Shown one piece after another: positions 43,723 through 51,784 of a DNA stretch of 64,000 nucleotides. The position numbers and the translations under genes are program-made. The notes under the pieces are model-generated. The model ran no database searches, was not told where the DNA came from, and worked only from the letters and a program-made list of their open reading frames with translations. The stretch comes from Bacteroidetes bacterium HGW-Bacteroidetes-7 (GTDB lineage Bacteria; Bacteroidota; Bacteroidia; Bacteroidales; UBA932). The stretch covers positions 19,349 to 83,348 of the forward strand of contig PHDA01000008.1 of NCBI GenBank assembly GCA_002842465.1. The letters run 5' to 3'. Each line of letters starts with the position of its first letter. Position 1 is the first letter of the stretch.

Positions 43723-45555
43723 CTACTTTAAAACATTTCTTATCAGATTGCCCTGTATCACATAGGCCTCTAAATCCTTTCTATCAACCTTTTGGTTGAG
43801 GTATTTTTCAACTAAAAGTGATGCAATAGGGGCAGCCCATGTTGCACCAAATCCTGCATTTTCTATATAAGCTGCAACTGCAATTTTTGGGTTGTCTTTA
43901 GGAGCAAAACAGATAAATACTGAGTGGTCTTTGCCATGAGGGTTCTGAGATGTTCCGGTTTTACCACAAATATCCAGCCCCTTAACGGCAGCAATCCTTG
44001 CCGTTGCTCCCGAACCCGGAGGCGAATTAACAGCAAGATACATACCGTCAATAACCTCAAGGAAGTGTTCAGGCTTTACCTTTGTAAATTTTTTCTCTGA
44101 GAAGTTGAAATTTATAAGAGTGTCGGGAGAACCTTTGACAATATGAGGTGTGTAGTAGTGCCCTCTGTTGGCTATTGTTGCTGCCAGATTTGCCAGGTGT
44201 AAAGGGGTTGTCCCAATCTCACCCTGACCAATTGCCAGAGATATTATTGAAAGAGAACTCCATCTGTTTTTCCCGTGAATTCTGTCGTATGTATCTGTAG
44301 TCGGAAGCGTACCTCCCTGCTCTGCATGAAAATCGGTATTGAGTTTGTTGCCAAATCCAAAGCTCTCAACCAACTCTTTCCATCTATTGAAACCTGCCGC
44401 TACACTGGAATATTTTGGATTGTCAATTATGTTCCTGAACACATAGCAGTAGTATGTGTTACACGACATGTAAATTGACTGGGTAAGGTCAGTCGGAGAG
44501 GGGTGAGGGTGGCAGCCTACTCCCCTGCCAACAGGGTATCTGCCTGCACATGAATATCTTGTATCATGGTTGAGAACACCCTCTTCCAGACCAATCAGAG
44601 CGTTAACTAGTTTAAAAACCGAACCCGGCGGATATGGAGACATTACTGCCCTGTTGAACATTGGCTTTAGCGGATCTGCAGAAATCTCTCCAAAATATTT
44701 GTTTATGTGAGCAAGCTTGTCAATATCTATCCCGGGACTTGAAACAAGAGTAAGTATCTCTCCTGTTGAAGGTTCTATGGCAACAAGACTCCCCACTTTA
44801 TTGCTCATCAGCAACTCGCCATACTGTTGTAGTTCGCCATCAATAGAGCTATTTATACTTTTACCGGGAACAGCATCCAGATCGTACTGGCCATCGGAGA
44901 AAGAGGCCTTAACTTTATTGTGAACATCCCTGAGAAAAATATTATAACCCTTTTTCCCTTTAAGAACATGCTCGTAGGATCGCTCAATTCCGGTTCTGCC
45001 AACATAGTCACCCCTGCGGTAATCTGGATTTCTGTTAAGAAATGCGGTGTCAACCTCTGAAATATAACCGAACAGGTTGGCCCCTGCGTTAAATGGGTAG
45101 TTTCTGATAGTTCTGGACACTCCGCTGAAACCTGGGAATTTATACGATTTTTCAAGAAAAATTGTGTATTGCCACCCGGGGACCTGCTTTACAAAAGGTA
45201 TTGACTGATAGCCGATTCTTCTGCGATCTCTGTGATACTCTTTGAGTTTAGCACGTACGTCGTTTATGTCGAGGTTAAAAACAGAGCAAAGGTCTGCAGT
45301 GTCAAGCCCTTTAACCTCCAGAGGAGTAATCATTATGTCGTAGGCGGTTTCATTACCCACAAGTATCTTACCGTTTCGGTCAAGAATTAGGCCTCTTGCA
45401 GGATATCTAATATCATAGCGGAAAGCGTTGTTGCTGGCGTTTATCTTGTATTCCTCGTCAAGTATCTGTAAATTAAAGAGCTGCACAATATAAACCAGCG
45501 CCACGGCAATTGCCCCGACGGTTAGTATTGTCTTTTTATCAAATAAAAATGCCAT
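43723..45555 (-). CDS. mrdA: Penicillin-binding protein 2 (elongation-specific transpeptidase)
   Basis: A 610-residue class B PBP with one N-terminal membrane helix (about residues 9-28). A dimerisation domain has 'RGLILDRNG' at 54-62. The transpeptidase active-site motifs are all present: SVFK at 312-315 (S312), SCN at 364-366 and KTG at 532-534. It cross-links new peptidoglycan in the elongasome and is the partner of RodA, whose gene begins 9 bases downstream. It lies 11 bases after mreD in the operon. Confidence 0.95.
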   Translation of the reverse strand: MAFLFDKKTILTVGAIAVALVYIVQLFNLQILDEEYKINASNNAFRYDIRYPARGLILDRNGKILVGNETAYDIMITPLEVKGLDTADLCSVFNLDINDVRAKLKEYHRDRRRIGYQSIPFVKQVPGWQYTIFLEKSYKFPGFSGVSRTIRNYPFNAGANLFGYISEVDTAFLNRNPDYRRGDYVGRTGIERSYEHVLKGKKGYNIFLRDVHNKVKASFSDGQYDLDAVPGKSINSSIDGELQQYGELLMSNKVGSLVAIEPSTGEILTLVSSPGIDIDKLAHINKYFGEISADPLKPMFNRAVMSPYPPGSVFKLVNALIGLEEGVLNHDTRYSCAGRYPVGRGVGCHPHPSPTDLTQSIYMSCNTYYCYVFRNIIDNPKYSSVAAGFNRWKELVESFGFGNKLNTDFHAEQGGTLPTTDTYDRIHGKNRWSSLSIISLAIGQGEIGTTPLHLANLAATIANRGHYYTPHIVKGSPDTLINFNFSEKKFTKVKPEHFLEVIDGMYLAVNSPPGSGATARIAAVKGLDICGKTGTSQNPHGKDHSVFICFAPKDNPKIAVAAYIENAGFGATWAAPIASLLVEKYLNQKVDRKDLEAYVIQGNLIRNVLK

Positions 45556-45566
45556 AATTGAGCCCT

Positions 45567-46082
45567 TTAACGCATCAATTTATAAAAAAGACCGTATTCA
45601 ACAAGTATGATTAGAAAAGTATTTACGGCAATGCTTATAAACAGGCGTGGAAGATTATAAATAAAATGGGTAAAACCCATACTTTCTACCATTGAGAAAA
45701 AAACATGGTGAATAACAAGCATTATGAGGGCATATAATGCAAATTTTGTAAAACCAAGTTGAGCAAGTCCCGGCCTGATCTGATTTTCAAGATCTCCTTT
45801 ACGGCTCACGGCCTTAAAAATCAGAGGTTGAAAAAGTGCCATTATAAGTAATGCCGAGGTGTTTAATCCCATTATTGAGTTTGTAAAATAGTCAACGGCA
45901 ATACCCATTGCAAATGCCCAGAGGAGTATTTTGTTTACGGGTGTATTTATGGGCAGAGTGAAAATAAAGAGTGGATAAACAGCAATGAATAGGAGTGGCC
46001 CAAAATCAACAAGACCGCTCAGAATTATCTGAACAAGCAAAAGAGAGAAAAATGATATCAGTATGCTACCTCTTAACTTCAT
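45567..46082 (-). CDS. mreD: Rod-shape-determining protein MreD
   Basis: A 171-residue inner-membrane protein with five hydrophobic helices and few polar residues. The sequence itself is poorly conserved, but its position between mreC and mrdA and its topology identify it. It overlaps the 3' end of mreC by 17 bases, so translation is coupled. It is part of the membrane platform linking MreB filaments to the cell-wall synthases. Confidence 0.88.
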   Translation of the reverse strand: MKLRGSILISFFSLLLVQIILSGLVDFGPLLFIAVYPLFIFTLPINTPVNKILLWAFAMGIAVDYFTNSIMGLNTSALLIMALFQPLIFKAVSRKGDLENQIRPGLAQLGFTKFALYALIMLVIHHVFFSMVESMGFTHFIYNLPRLFISIAVNTFLIILVEYGLFYKLMR

Positions 46083-46896
46083 TCTCTTGTATAAATTGGT
46101 TTAGCTCTTCTTTCTTATTATTAACCACAACGCTCACATAACGTAATGAATTGAAATTCTGGAATAGTTTTACCTGAAAGCTGTGATGTGTTCCCATTAT
46201 TACCGACGATCTTCTTATGGTACCCAGGGGAACATCAGGTGGGTATAATGTTGAGAATCCGCTTGTAAACACTGTGTCACCAACTGAGACACGAATGTGA
46301 TAAGGTACCTGTGTTAGTGTAGCGTAGTCTGAGCTTCGGCCCTCCCATGAAAGGGGGCCAAATGCACCGGAAGGTTCGATTCTGGCACTCACACTCTGAT
46401 TTATATTCAGAAAGGAAATTATGTAGGAATAGTTATCAGAAACGGAACTCACAACTCCAACAACACCCACCGGAGAGATAACACCCATATCTTTTTGCAC
46501 CCCATGTCTTCTCCCTCTGTTGATGATTATATAATTATTAAGTTTATTTGTGCTGTTGGATATAATCTTAGCAGGTATATATGTAAAGTCAGGATTAACA
46601 GATGAAAATCCCTCAAGAGTATCGGCCATCTCAGCTTTAGTTTTGTATTTCGACAACTGTTCTCTAAGTTGTTGATTTTCATTGAGAAGGATTTCATTCT
46701 TCTCTTTTAGTCCAAAATAGTACCTAACATCTGACGTGGCTGAAGATATGCTTGATTTAAAATACATTAACGCACCACTAATCTTTACCCTTTGAAAAAC
46801 GCTGTCATTTGCAATTAATAAAATAGAAACAACCTCAAGCGAAAGAAAGAGGATAATGGTGGCAAGGCCGCGAAGAATAGGAGATCTTCCCCACAT
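46066..46896 (-). CDS. mreC: Rod-shape-determining protein MreC
   Basis: The 276-residue protein has a membrane helix at about residues 11-29 and a coiled coil near 62-92 ('NEILLNENQQLREQLSKYKT', 20 shown). The two beta domains of MreC follow, including 'INRGRRHGVQKDMGVISPVGVVG' (partial) and 'GDTVFTSGFSTLYPPDVPLG' (partial). It activates PBP2 in the periplasm. It lies 6 bases downstream of mreB and overlaps mreD. Confidence 0.93.
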   Translation of the reverse strand: MWGRSPILRGLATIILFLSLEVVSILLIANDSVFQRVKISGALMYFKSSISSATSDVRYYFGLKEKNEILLNENQQLREQLSKYKTKAEMADTLEGFSSVNPDFTYIPAKIISNSTNKLNNYIIINRGRRHGVQKDMGVISPVGVVGVVSSVSDNYSYIISFLNINQSVSARIEPSGAFGPLSWEGRSSDYATLTQVPYHIRVSVGDTVFTSGFSTLYPPDVPLGTIRRSSVIMGTHHSFQVKLFQNFNSLRYVSVVVNNKKEELNQFIQENEVKR

Positions 46897-46902
46897 TTAT
46901 AT

Positions 46903-47922
46903 TTATCTCATTAAAAACGAATGTTTTTCCGTATTCTTTAGTGCTATGCTGGTGCCTTTGGCTACAGAGTGAAGAGGATCATCAGAGACACGAAACTTAA
47001 TATTAATCTTTTCATAAAGTCTCTTGTCGAGGCCTCTGAGTAGTGCACCACCACCTGTTAAATATATTCCGTTTTGTACAATATCTGCGTACAATTCCGG
47101 AGGTGTCTGCTCAAGAACCTGAATAATGGCAGCCTCTATCTTAACCAGAGATTTGTCAATACTGTGAGCAATCTCCTGACTGGTTACACTTACCTCAACC
47201 GGGTGAGCGGTCATTAGGTTTGGACCCCTTACAGTGTATGGTTCAGGATAGACATCCAATTCAGACATAGCAGCTCCCACTTTTATCTTGATGTCCTCAG
47301 CAGTTAATTCTCCAATTTTAATTGAGTGCTGCTGACGCATATATTGTTGTATCTCTGAGGTAAATACATCACCGGCAACCCTTATGCTTTGGTTAATTAC
47401 AATACCACCAAGTGATATAACTGCAATCTCTGTTGTGCCTCCTCCTATGTCAACAACCATGTTTCCTGTTGGAGCTTCAACATCAATACCGATACCTATC
47501 GCCGCTGCCATTGGTTCGTAAATCAAATATACATCCCTGCCCCCGGCATGCTCCGCAGAGTCTCTTACCGCTCTGATTTCAACCTCTGTACTCCCCGAAG
47601 GAATACATACAACCATCTTAAGGCTTGGGGTGAAAAAGGAGTTTCTGTAGTTGATCATCTTAATGAAACCGCGGATCATCTGCTCGGCAGCATTAAAGTC
47701 GGCAATTACTCCGTCTCTAAGAGGTCTGATCGTTTTGATATTTGCATGTGTTTTGCCGTGCATCATTCTTGCCTTCTGTCCGAAGGCAATAGGTTTGCCG
47801 GTATTCTGGTCTATAGCAACAATAGATGGTTCGTCAACGACAATTTTGTCGTTCATCAGTATTATTGTGTTGGCAGTTCCAAGGTCTATCGCCAGCTCTT
47901 GTGTCAAAAAAGAGAATGCCAT
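46903..47922 (-). CDS. mreB: Rod-shape-determining protein MreB (actin homologue)
   Basis: A 339-residue actin-fold ATPase. Signature pieces: 'IDLGTANTIILMNDKIVVDE' at 13-32, 'RPLRDGVIADFNAAEQMIRG', 'EPMAAAIGIGI', 'NMVVDIGGGTTEIAVISLGG' (20) and 'GGGALLRGLD'. Its short filaments move along the inner face of the membrane and direct side-wall synthesis, so the cell is expected to be rod-shaped. It lies 9 bases downstream of purH on the same strand. Confidence 0.96.
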   Translation of the reverse strand: MAFSFLTQELAIDLGTANTIILMNDKIVVDEPSIVAIDQNTGKPIAFGQKARMMHGKTHANIKTIRPLRDGVIADFNAAEQMIRGFIKMINYRNSFFTPSLKMVVCIPSGSTEVEIRAVRDSAEHAGGRDVYLIYEPMAAAIGIGIDVEAPTGNMVVDIGGGTTEIAVISLGGIVINQSIRVAGDVFTSEIQQYMRQQHSIKIGELTAEDIKIKVGAAMSELDVYPEPYTVRGPNLMTAHPVEVSVTSQEIAHSIDKSLVKIEAAIIQVLEQTPPELYADIVQNGIYLTGGGALLRGLDKRLYEKINIKFRVSDDPLHSVAKGTSIALKNTEKHSFLMR

Positions 47923-47931
47923 AATGATTTT

Positions 47932-49455
47932 TTAGTGTTTAAAGTGTCTTGTTCCGGTAGTTACCATTGCAATATTGTTTTCATTACAATATTGGGTGCT
48001 TACGTCGTCTCTTACCGAGCCTCCGGGTTGGATTACTGCTGTGATGCCGGCTTTGTGGGCAATTTCAACGCAATCAGGGAATGGGAAGAAGGCATCTGAT
48101 GCCATTACCGCCCCTTGGAGCGGCATTCCGAAACCGGTTGCTTTAACTATTGCCTGTTTCAGGGCATCTACCCTTGAGGTCTGACCAATTCCGGATGCAA
48201 CAAGTGCAGAGTCTTTTGCAAGAACAATTGCGTTGGATTTGGAGTGTTTAACCAGTTTATTGGCAAAGATAAGATCTGCAATCTCGTTTTCGCTAGGCTT
48301 TCTGTTGGTAACGGTGGTGAGTGAGGCAGCAACTTCTGTAGCTGTATCTCTGTCCTGAACCAGTACGCCTCCCAGAAGAGATCTGAATTTGATGCTGGTT
48401 GTCAGTTTACCGTTATCGGTAAGTATGATTCTGTTTTTCTTTTGCTTAAGAATTTCCAGTGCTTTCACTGTGTATGATGGTGCAATAACCACCTCAAAGA
48501 AGATTTTGTTCATCTCCTCAGCGGCAGTCTCTTCAACTTCTTGGTTTGTAATGATTATGCCTCCGAATGCCGAAACAGGGTCTGCAGCAAGAGCTGCGTC
48601 CCAGGCCTCTTTTACGGTTTTACGTGAAGCACATCCGCAGGCATTGTTGTGTTTTAGTATGGCAACGGTAGTATCTTCAAAGTCTGAAATAAATTCAATT
48701 GCTGCCTCAATATCGAGAAGGTTGTTGTATGAGATCTCTTTTCCGTGAATCTGAACGGGGATTCCTGAAGCAGGACCGAAAAACTTGGCACTCTGGTGAG
48801 GATTTTCTCCGTAGCGCAAAGGTGTTGCCTCTGTCTGACTCTCTTTAAAGGCGTCAACCTTACCCTCCCTGTTAAAGTATTTGAAAATTGCGGCGTCATA
48901 ATGTGAACTTACATTGAATGCCCACATTGCAAAATACTCTCTCTGTTCCAATGTTGTAGCTCCGCCTCCTTCGCCCAAAATAGAAATTAGTCGAGGGTAT
49001 AGCTCTTTGCAAGGAACTATCAGTACATCTTTATGGTTTTTGGCTGCTGCCCTTATAAGTGAAATGCCTCCGATATCAATTTTTTCAATTATCTCTTTGT
49101 GCGGAGCCTTTGATGTTACATATTTTTCAAATGGGTAGAGATCTACAATTACAAGATCTATCTCAGGAATTCCGTATTCGACAAGTTGTGCCAGATCTTC
49201 GGTGTTTTCGCGTCGTGCAAGAATTCCTCCGAATATCTTCGGGTGAAGTGTTTTTACCCTTCCGCCCAATATCGAGGGGTAAGAGGTGATATGTTCAACC
49301 GTGGTTACAGGAATACCAAGATCGGTAAGGAAGTCGTAAGTCCCCCCAGTAGATAAGATTTCAACTCCTAATTCGTTGAGTTGTTTTGCGATAGTTTCAA
49401 TTCCCTCCTTGTGGTAAACGGAGATTAATGCTCTTTTGACTGTTCTGTTTTCCAT
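47932..49455 (-). CDS. purH: Bifunctional AICAR transformylase / IMP cyclohydrolase
   Basis: A 507-residue enzyme for the last two steps of IMP synthesis. The N-terminal cyclohydrolase (MGS-like) domain is at about 1-190, with 'ALISVYHKEGIETIAKQLNE' and 'ILSTGGTYDFL'. The AICAR transformylase domain follows, with 'LRYGENPHQSAKF', the catalytic 'LKHNNACGCAS' (KH) and 'SDAFFPFPDCVEIAHKAGIT' (20). It heads the operon that continues into mreB, an order I recall from other Bacteroidota. A -7 element is at 49472-49479. Confidence 0.96.
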   Translation of the reverse strand: MENRTVKRALISVYHKEGIETIAKQLNELGVEILSTGGTYDFLTDLGIPVTTVEHITSYPSILGGRVKTLHPKIFGGILARRENTEDLAQLVEYGIPEIDLVIVDLYPFEKYVTSKAPHKEIIEKIDIGGISLIRAAAKNHKDVLIVPCKELYPRLISILGEGGGATTLEQREYFAMWAFNVSSHYDAAIFKYFNREGKVDAFKESQTEATPLRYGENPHQSAKFFGPASGIPVQIHGKEISYNNLLDIEAAIEFISDFEDTTVAILKHNNACGCASRKTVKEAWDAALAADPVSAFGGIIITNQEVEETAAEEMNKIFFEVVIAPSYTVKALEILKQKKNRIILTDNGKLTTSIKFRSLLGGVLVQDRDTATEVAASLTTVTNRKPSENEIADLIFANKLVKHSKSNAIVLAKDSALVASGIGQTSRVDALKQAIVKATGFGMPLQGAVMASDAFFPFPDCVEIAHKAGITAVIQPGGSVRDDVSTQYCNENNIAMVTTGTRHFKH

Positions 49456-49471
49456 ATCCTGTAAATGGCTA

Positions 49472-49479
49472 CAAAATTA
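49472..49479 (-). promoter_or_regulatory. purH: -7 element for purH-mreBCD-mrdA-rodA
   Basis: The minus strand reads TAATTTTG, an exact TAnnTTTG match, 16 bases before the purH start codon, implying a short leader of roughly 10 bases. Confidence 0.5.
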
Positions 49480-49500
49480 CTAAAATATACAATAAATACC

Positions 49501-49508
49501 TACTTTTG
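49501..49508 (+). promoter_or_regulatory. ispD: -7 element for ispD
   Basis: TACTTTTG is an exact TAnnTTTG match. It ends 48 bases before the ATG at 49557 and right at a possible upstream start at 49506, which argues against that longer start. Confidence 0.55.
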
Positions 49509-49556
49509 TTATACCGAATACCTATATTTATCAACTTAAAGTGCGCAAATAGTAAG

Positions 49557-50225
49557 ATGAAACACTACGCAATAATTGTTGCAGGAGGCAGCGGAAGCCG
49601 TATGGGGGGAGATATTGCCAAGCAGTTTATATTACTTGGCGACAAACCCGTTCTTGTTCACACAATTGAAAAATTCTTATCTCTTTCCTATCCTGTAGAG
49701 ATTATTCTCGTTTTACCCACAGATTATAAAGATTATTGGAAGGAGTATTGTTACGAAAACAAATTAACTTTTCGCCACACTCTGGTCTCAGGAGGAATAA
49801 CACGTTTTCACTCGGTGAAAAATGCACTTACCCATGTGCCTCAGGGGGCACTGGTTGCAGTTCATGATGGTGTACGCCCTTTTGTGACTAAAGAGTTCAT
49901 TGAGCAACTGTTCGAAATGGCTGAAGAGAAGGGGGCAGTTATTCCTGTAATGGAGCCTGCTGATTCGATGAGAAAAGTTAAGGGTGATCTGTCTGAAATT
50001 GTAAAAAGAGAGGAGTACCGCTTTGTGCAGACTCCTCAGATATTTCATTCAGATTTGCTTTTGAAGGCTTACAGCCAGGCATACTCTCCTGTTTTTACCG
50101 ATGATGCCTCTGTTGTTGAGGGTATGGGAGTAAACATACACCTTACACAAGGTAAGGCGGTTAACATAAAAATAACAAAACCCGAAGATCTTTTAATGGC
50201 GAAGGCAATTCTTAGCGTTTTTTAA
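49557..50225 (+). CDS. ispD: 2-C-methyl-D-erythritol 4-phosphate cytidylyltransferase
   Basis: A 222-residue nucleotidyltransferase of the non-mevalonate isoprenoid pathway. Its N-terminal 'IIVAGGSGSRMGGDIAKQF' binds CTP, and 'VAVHDGVRPFVT', 'VKREEYRFVQTPQIF' and 'FTDDASVVE' are conserved family pieces. The ATG at 49557 is chosen because it directly precedes the conserved N-terminus and suits the promoter. It supplies precursors that the polyprenyl synthase at 13464 would use. Its last 14 bases overlap the convergent Lrp gene. Confidence 0.95.
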   Translation: MKHYAIIVAGGSGSRMGGDIAKQFILLGDKPVLVHTIEKFLSLSYPVEIILVLPTDYKDYWKEYCYENKLTFRHTLVSGGITRFHSVKNALTHVPQGALVAVHDGVRPFVTKEFIEQLFEMAEEKGAVIPVMEPADSMRKVKGDLSEIVKREEYRFVQTPQIFHSDLLLKAYSQAYSPVFTDDASVVEGMGVNIHLTQGKAVNIKITKPEDLLMAKAILSVF

Positions 50226-50709
50226 CGGAAGATGCTTTTCCCGGGTAATCTTTTACCCACACCTGTCTCTCTATTGCCTGATCCAGTGATATGAATGTCT
50301 CAGTCTGTTCAACAGATGGGATATTCTGGATGGTATTGATAAGGATCTCCATAAGGTGATCGTGGTTTTGGCAATAAATTTTTAACATTAAAGCGTGTTT
50401 TCCTGTTACGAAGTGACACTCTACAACTTCAGGGATGTTTCTCAATGCTTCAATTACAGAAGGGTAATGGTTAGCCTGAGCCAGACTCACTCCTACAAAG
50501 GCACATACATTAAGTCCCAAAGTTTGGGGTTTTACAAGAAGACGCGAACCGGTTATAATTCCTAAGTTCTCCATCTTCTTAACTCTCTGGTGAATAGCTG
50601 CTCCGGAGACGCCACATTCGCGGGCTATCTCAAGAAATGGCATCCTTGCATTTTTAACAAGAAATGACAGAATCTTCTGATCGATCTGATCAATCTGATA
50701 TTTTGGCAT
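50212..50709 (-). CDS. Lrp/AsnC-family transcriptional regulator
   Basis: The 165-residue protein has an N-terminal helix-turn-helix ('DQKILSFLVKNARMPFLEIA' and 'CGVSGAAIHQRVKKMENLGI') and a C-terminal RAM effector domain ('VVECHFVTGKHALMLKIYC'). Members respond to amino acids such as leucine, asparagine or lysine and form octamers. Its own -7 element is at 50737-50744. There is no adjacent amino-acid gene to name a target. Confidence 0.92.
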   Translation of the reverse strand: MPKYQIDQIDQKILSFLVKNARMPFLEIARECGVSGAAIHQRVKKMENLGIITGSRLLVKPQTLGLNVCAFVGVSLAQANHYPSVIEALRNIPEVVECHFVTGKHALMLKIYCQNHDHLMEILINTIQNIPSVEQTETFISLDQAIERQVWVKDYPGKASSVKKR

Positions 50710-50736
50710 ATTGGTAAAAGATATATTGTCTGATTA

Positions 50737-50744
50737 CAAATATA
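50737..50744 (-). promoter_or_regulatory. -7 element for the Lrp/AsnC gene
   Basis: The minus strand reads TATATTTG, an exact TAnnTTTG match, 27 bases before the start codon at 50709, in the 49-base gap behind the ureohydrolase-like gene. Confidence 0.5.
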
Positions 50745-50758
50745 ATAATAAATTATAA

Positions 50759-51757
50759 TTAATTCGGATTTATTTTTTGAAAAAAGAAAAGCCATCTGAT
50801 TGGTACATCTCCCGAGCAGGCAGCAAGATAGTCCGAATATGAGCACGGAATGTATTGATTTTTATTAATTTTTACCTCAGGAACCTCCATCCACCATCGC
50901 CCTGTTGAGGAGCTTGTTACAAAGACAATGTCCTGCCCGTGTTCGCCCATACTTACAATTTTTCTAAGGAAGTGTTCATCCTTTCCCAAAGCTCCGGGAT
51001 CTTCGTGTTTATTGGTTGCAAGAGCCTCTGTGATGTGCCATAATATTTCGGCTGCAAGCTGTGATGAAGGTGAATCTGCTTTACATTTGGAAGGGTAACC
51101 GAACATATATATTCTCTTAACCTTTTGTCCCATTCCGGCATATCTTGCAATCTGGCATATCTCCTCTGCATAAAGTCCGTTGGGAGAGTGTGTTTCGTTA
51201 TCGGGAAAATCGCTGAATCTTACAGAACGAAGGTCCATAAAAACATACTCTTTGTTTCTTAGAAGCGGCTCTGTCAAAGCAATATCTTTTCTAAGTTCTC
51301 CAAGGCGCAGCTCTTCAAATTGTTTGTCTTTAAGGTCTTTTAAAAGAGATGCTTCGTAACGGTATGTCTGATATGCAATATGGGAAAACTCAGCAACATT
51401 TTTATCTGAGATTATACTCTTGAGTAGCCTTGCGGTATCTTCATTTGAGCTGCCCGGAGCAATCAAAGATGCAGTATAGCTTGTTGATGGTAGGGCTGAG
51501 GCGAAATCAGGGGCGTTTTTCCCTCCCAGAACAATACATCTTATTCCGTTCTCTTCTGCAAGTGAAAGTGTGCGGGAGAGGCCATTAATACCCGGCTGAG
51601 TATAATATATTTTTTTATTGCTGACAGTATGAAGAGCTCCAAGAAGCTTTGCCATATGGTCGTTTGTAGCAGTATCAATAATCAGGGCGGGAGTACCGGC
51701 AATAGCTTCGCCTATGGCTGCAGCCGGGATTATCTCTATGGAGTAGTTGAATTCCAT
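50759..51757 (-). CDS. Degenerate arginase/formimidoylglutamase-like protein
   Basis: The 332-residue protein has the outline of a ureohydrolase fold. It contains 'SHIAYQTYRYE' and 'DLRSVRFSDFPDNETHSPNG' followed by 'LYAEEICQIARYAG', which correspond to the family's substrate-binding end. The metal-binding residues appear lost: where active ureohydrolases have a GG(D/G)H and a DxDxxDP motif, this protein has 'LGGKNAPDF' and 'MDLRSVRFSD'. It is therefore probably not a manganese hydrolase. It follows topA by 27 bases on the same strand; I recall this neighbour as conserved in Bacteroidota. A non-enzymatic role is inferred. Confidence 0.7.
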   Translation of the reverse strand: MEFNYSIEIIPAAAIGEAIAGTPALIIDTATNDHMAKLLGALHTVSNKKIYYTQPGINGLSRTLSLAEENGIRCIVLGGKNAPDFASALPSTSYTASLIAPGSSNEDTARLLKSIISDKNVAEFSHIAYQTYRYEASLLKDLKDKQFEELRLGELRKDIALTEPLLRNKEYVFMDLRSVRFSDFPDNETHSPNGLYAEEICQIARYAGMGQKVKRIYMFGYPSKCKADSPSSQLAAEILWHITEALATNKHEDPGALGKDEHFLRKIVSMGEHGQDIVFVTSSSTGRWWMEVPEVKINKNQYIPCSYSDYLAACSGDVPIRWLFFFQKINPN

Positions 51758-51784
51758 ATCAGAAAATGTATTAAGTGGATCTCT

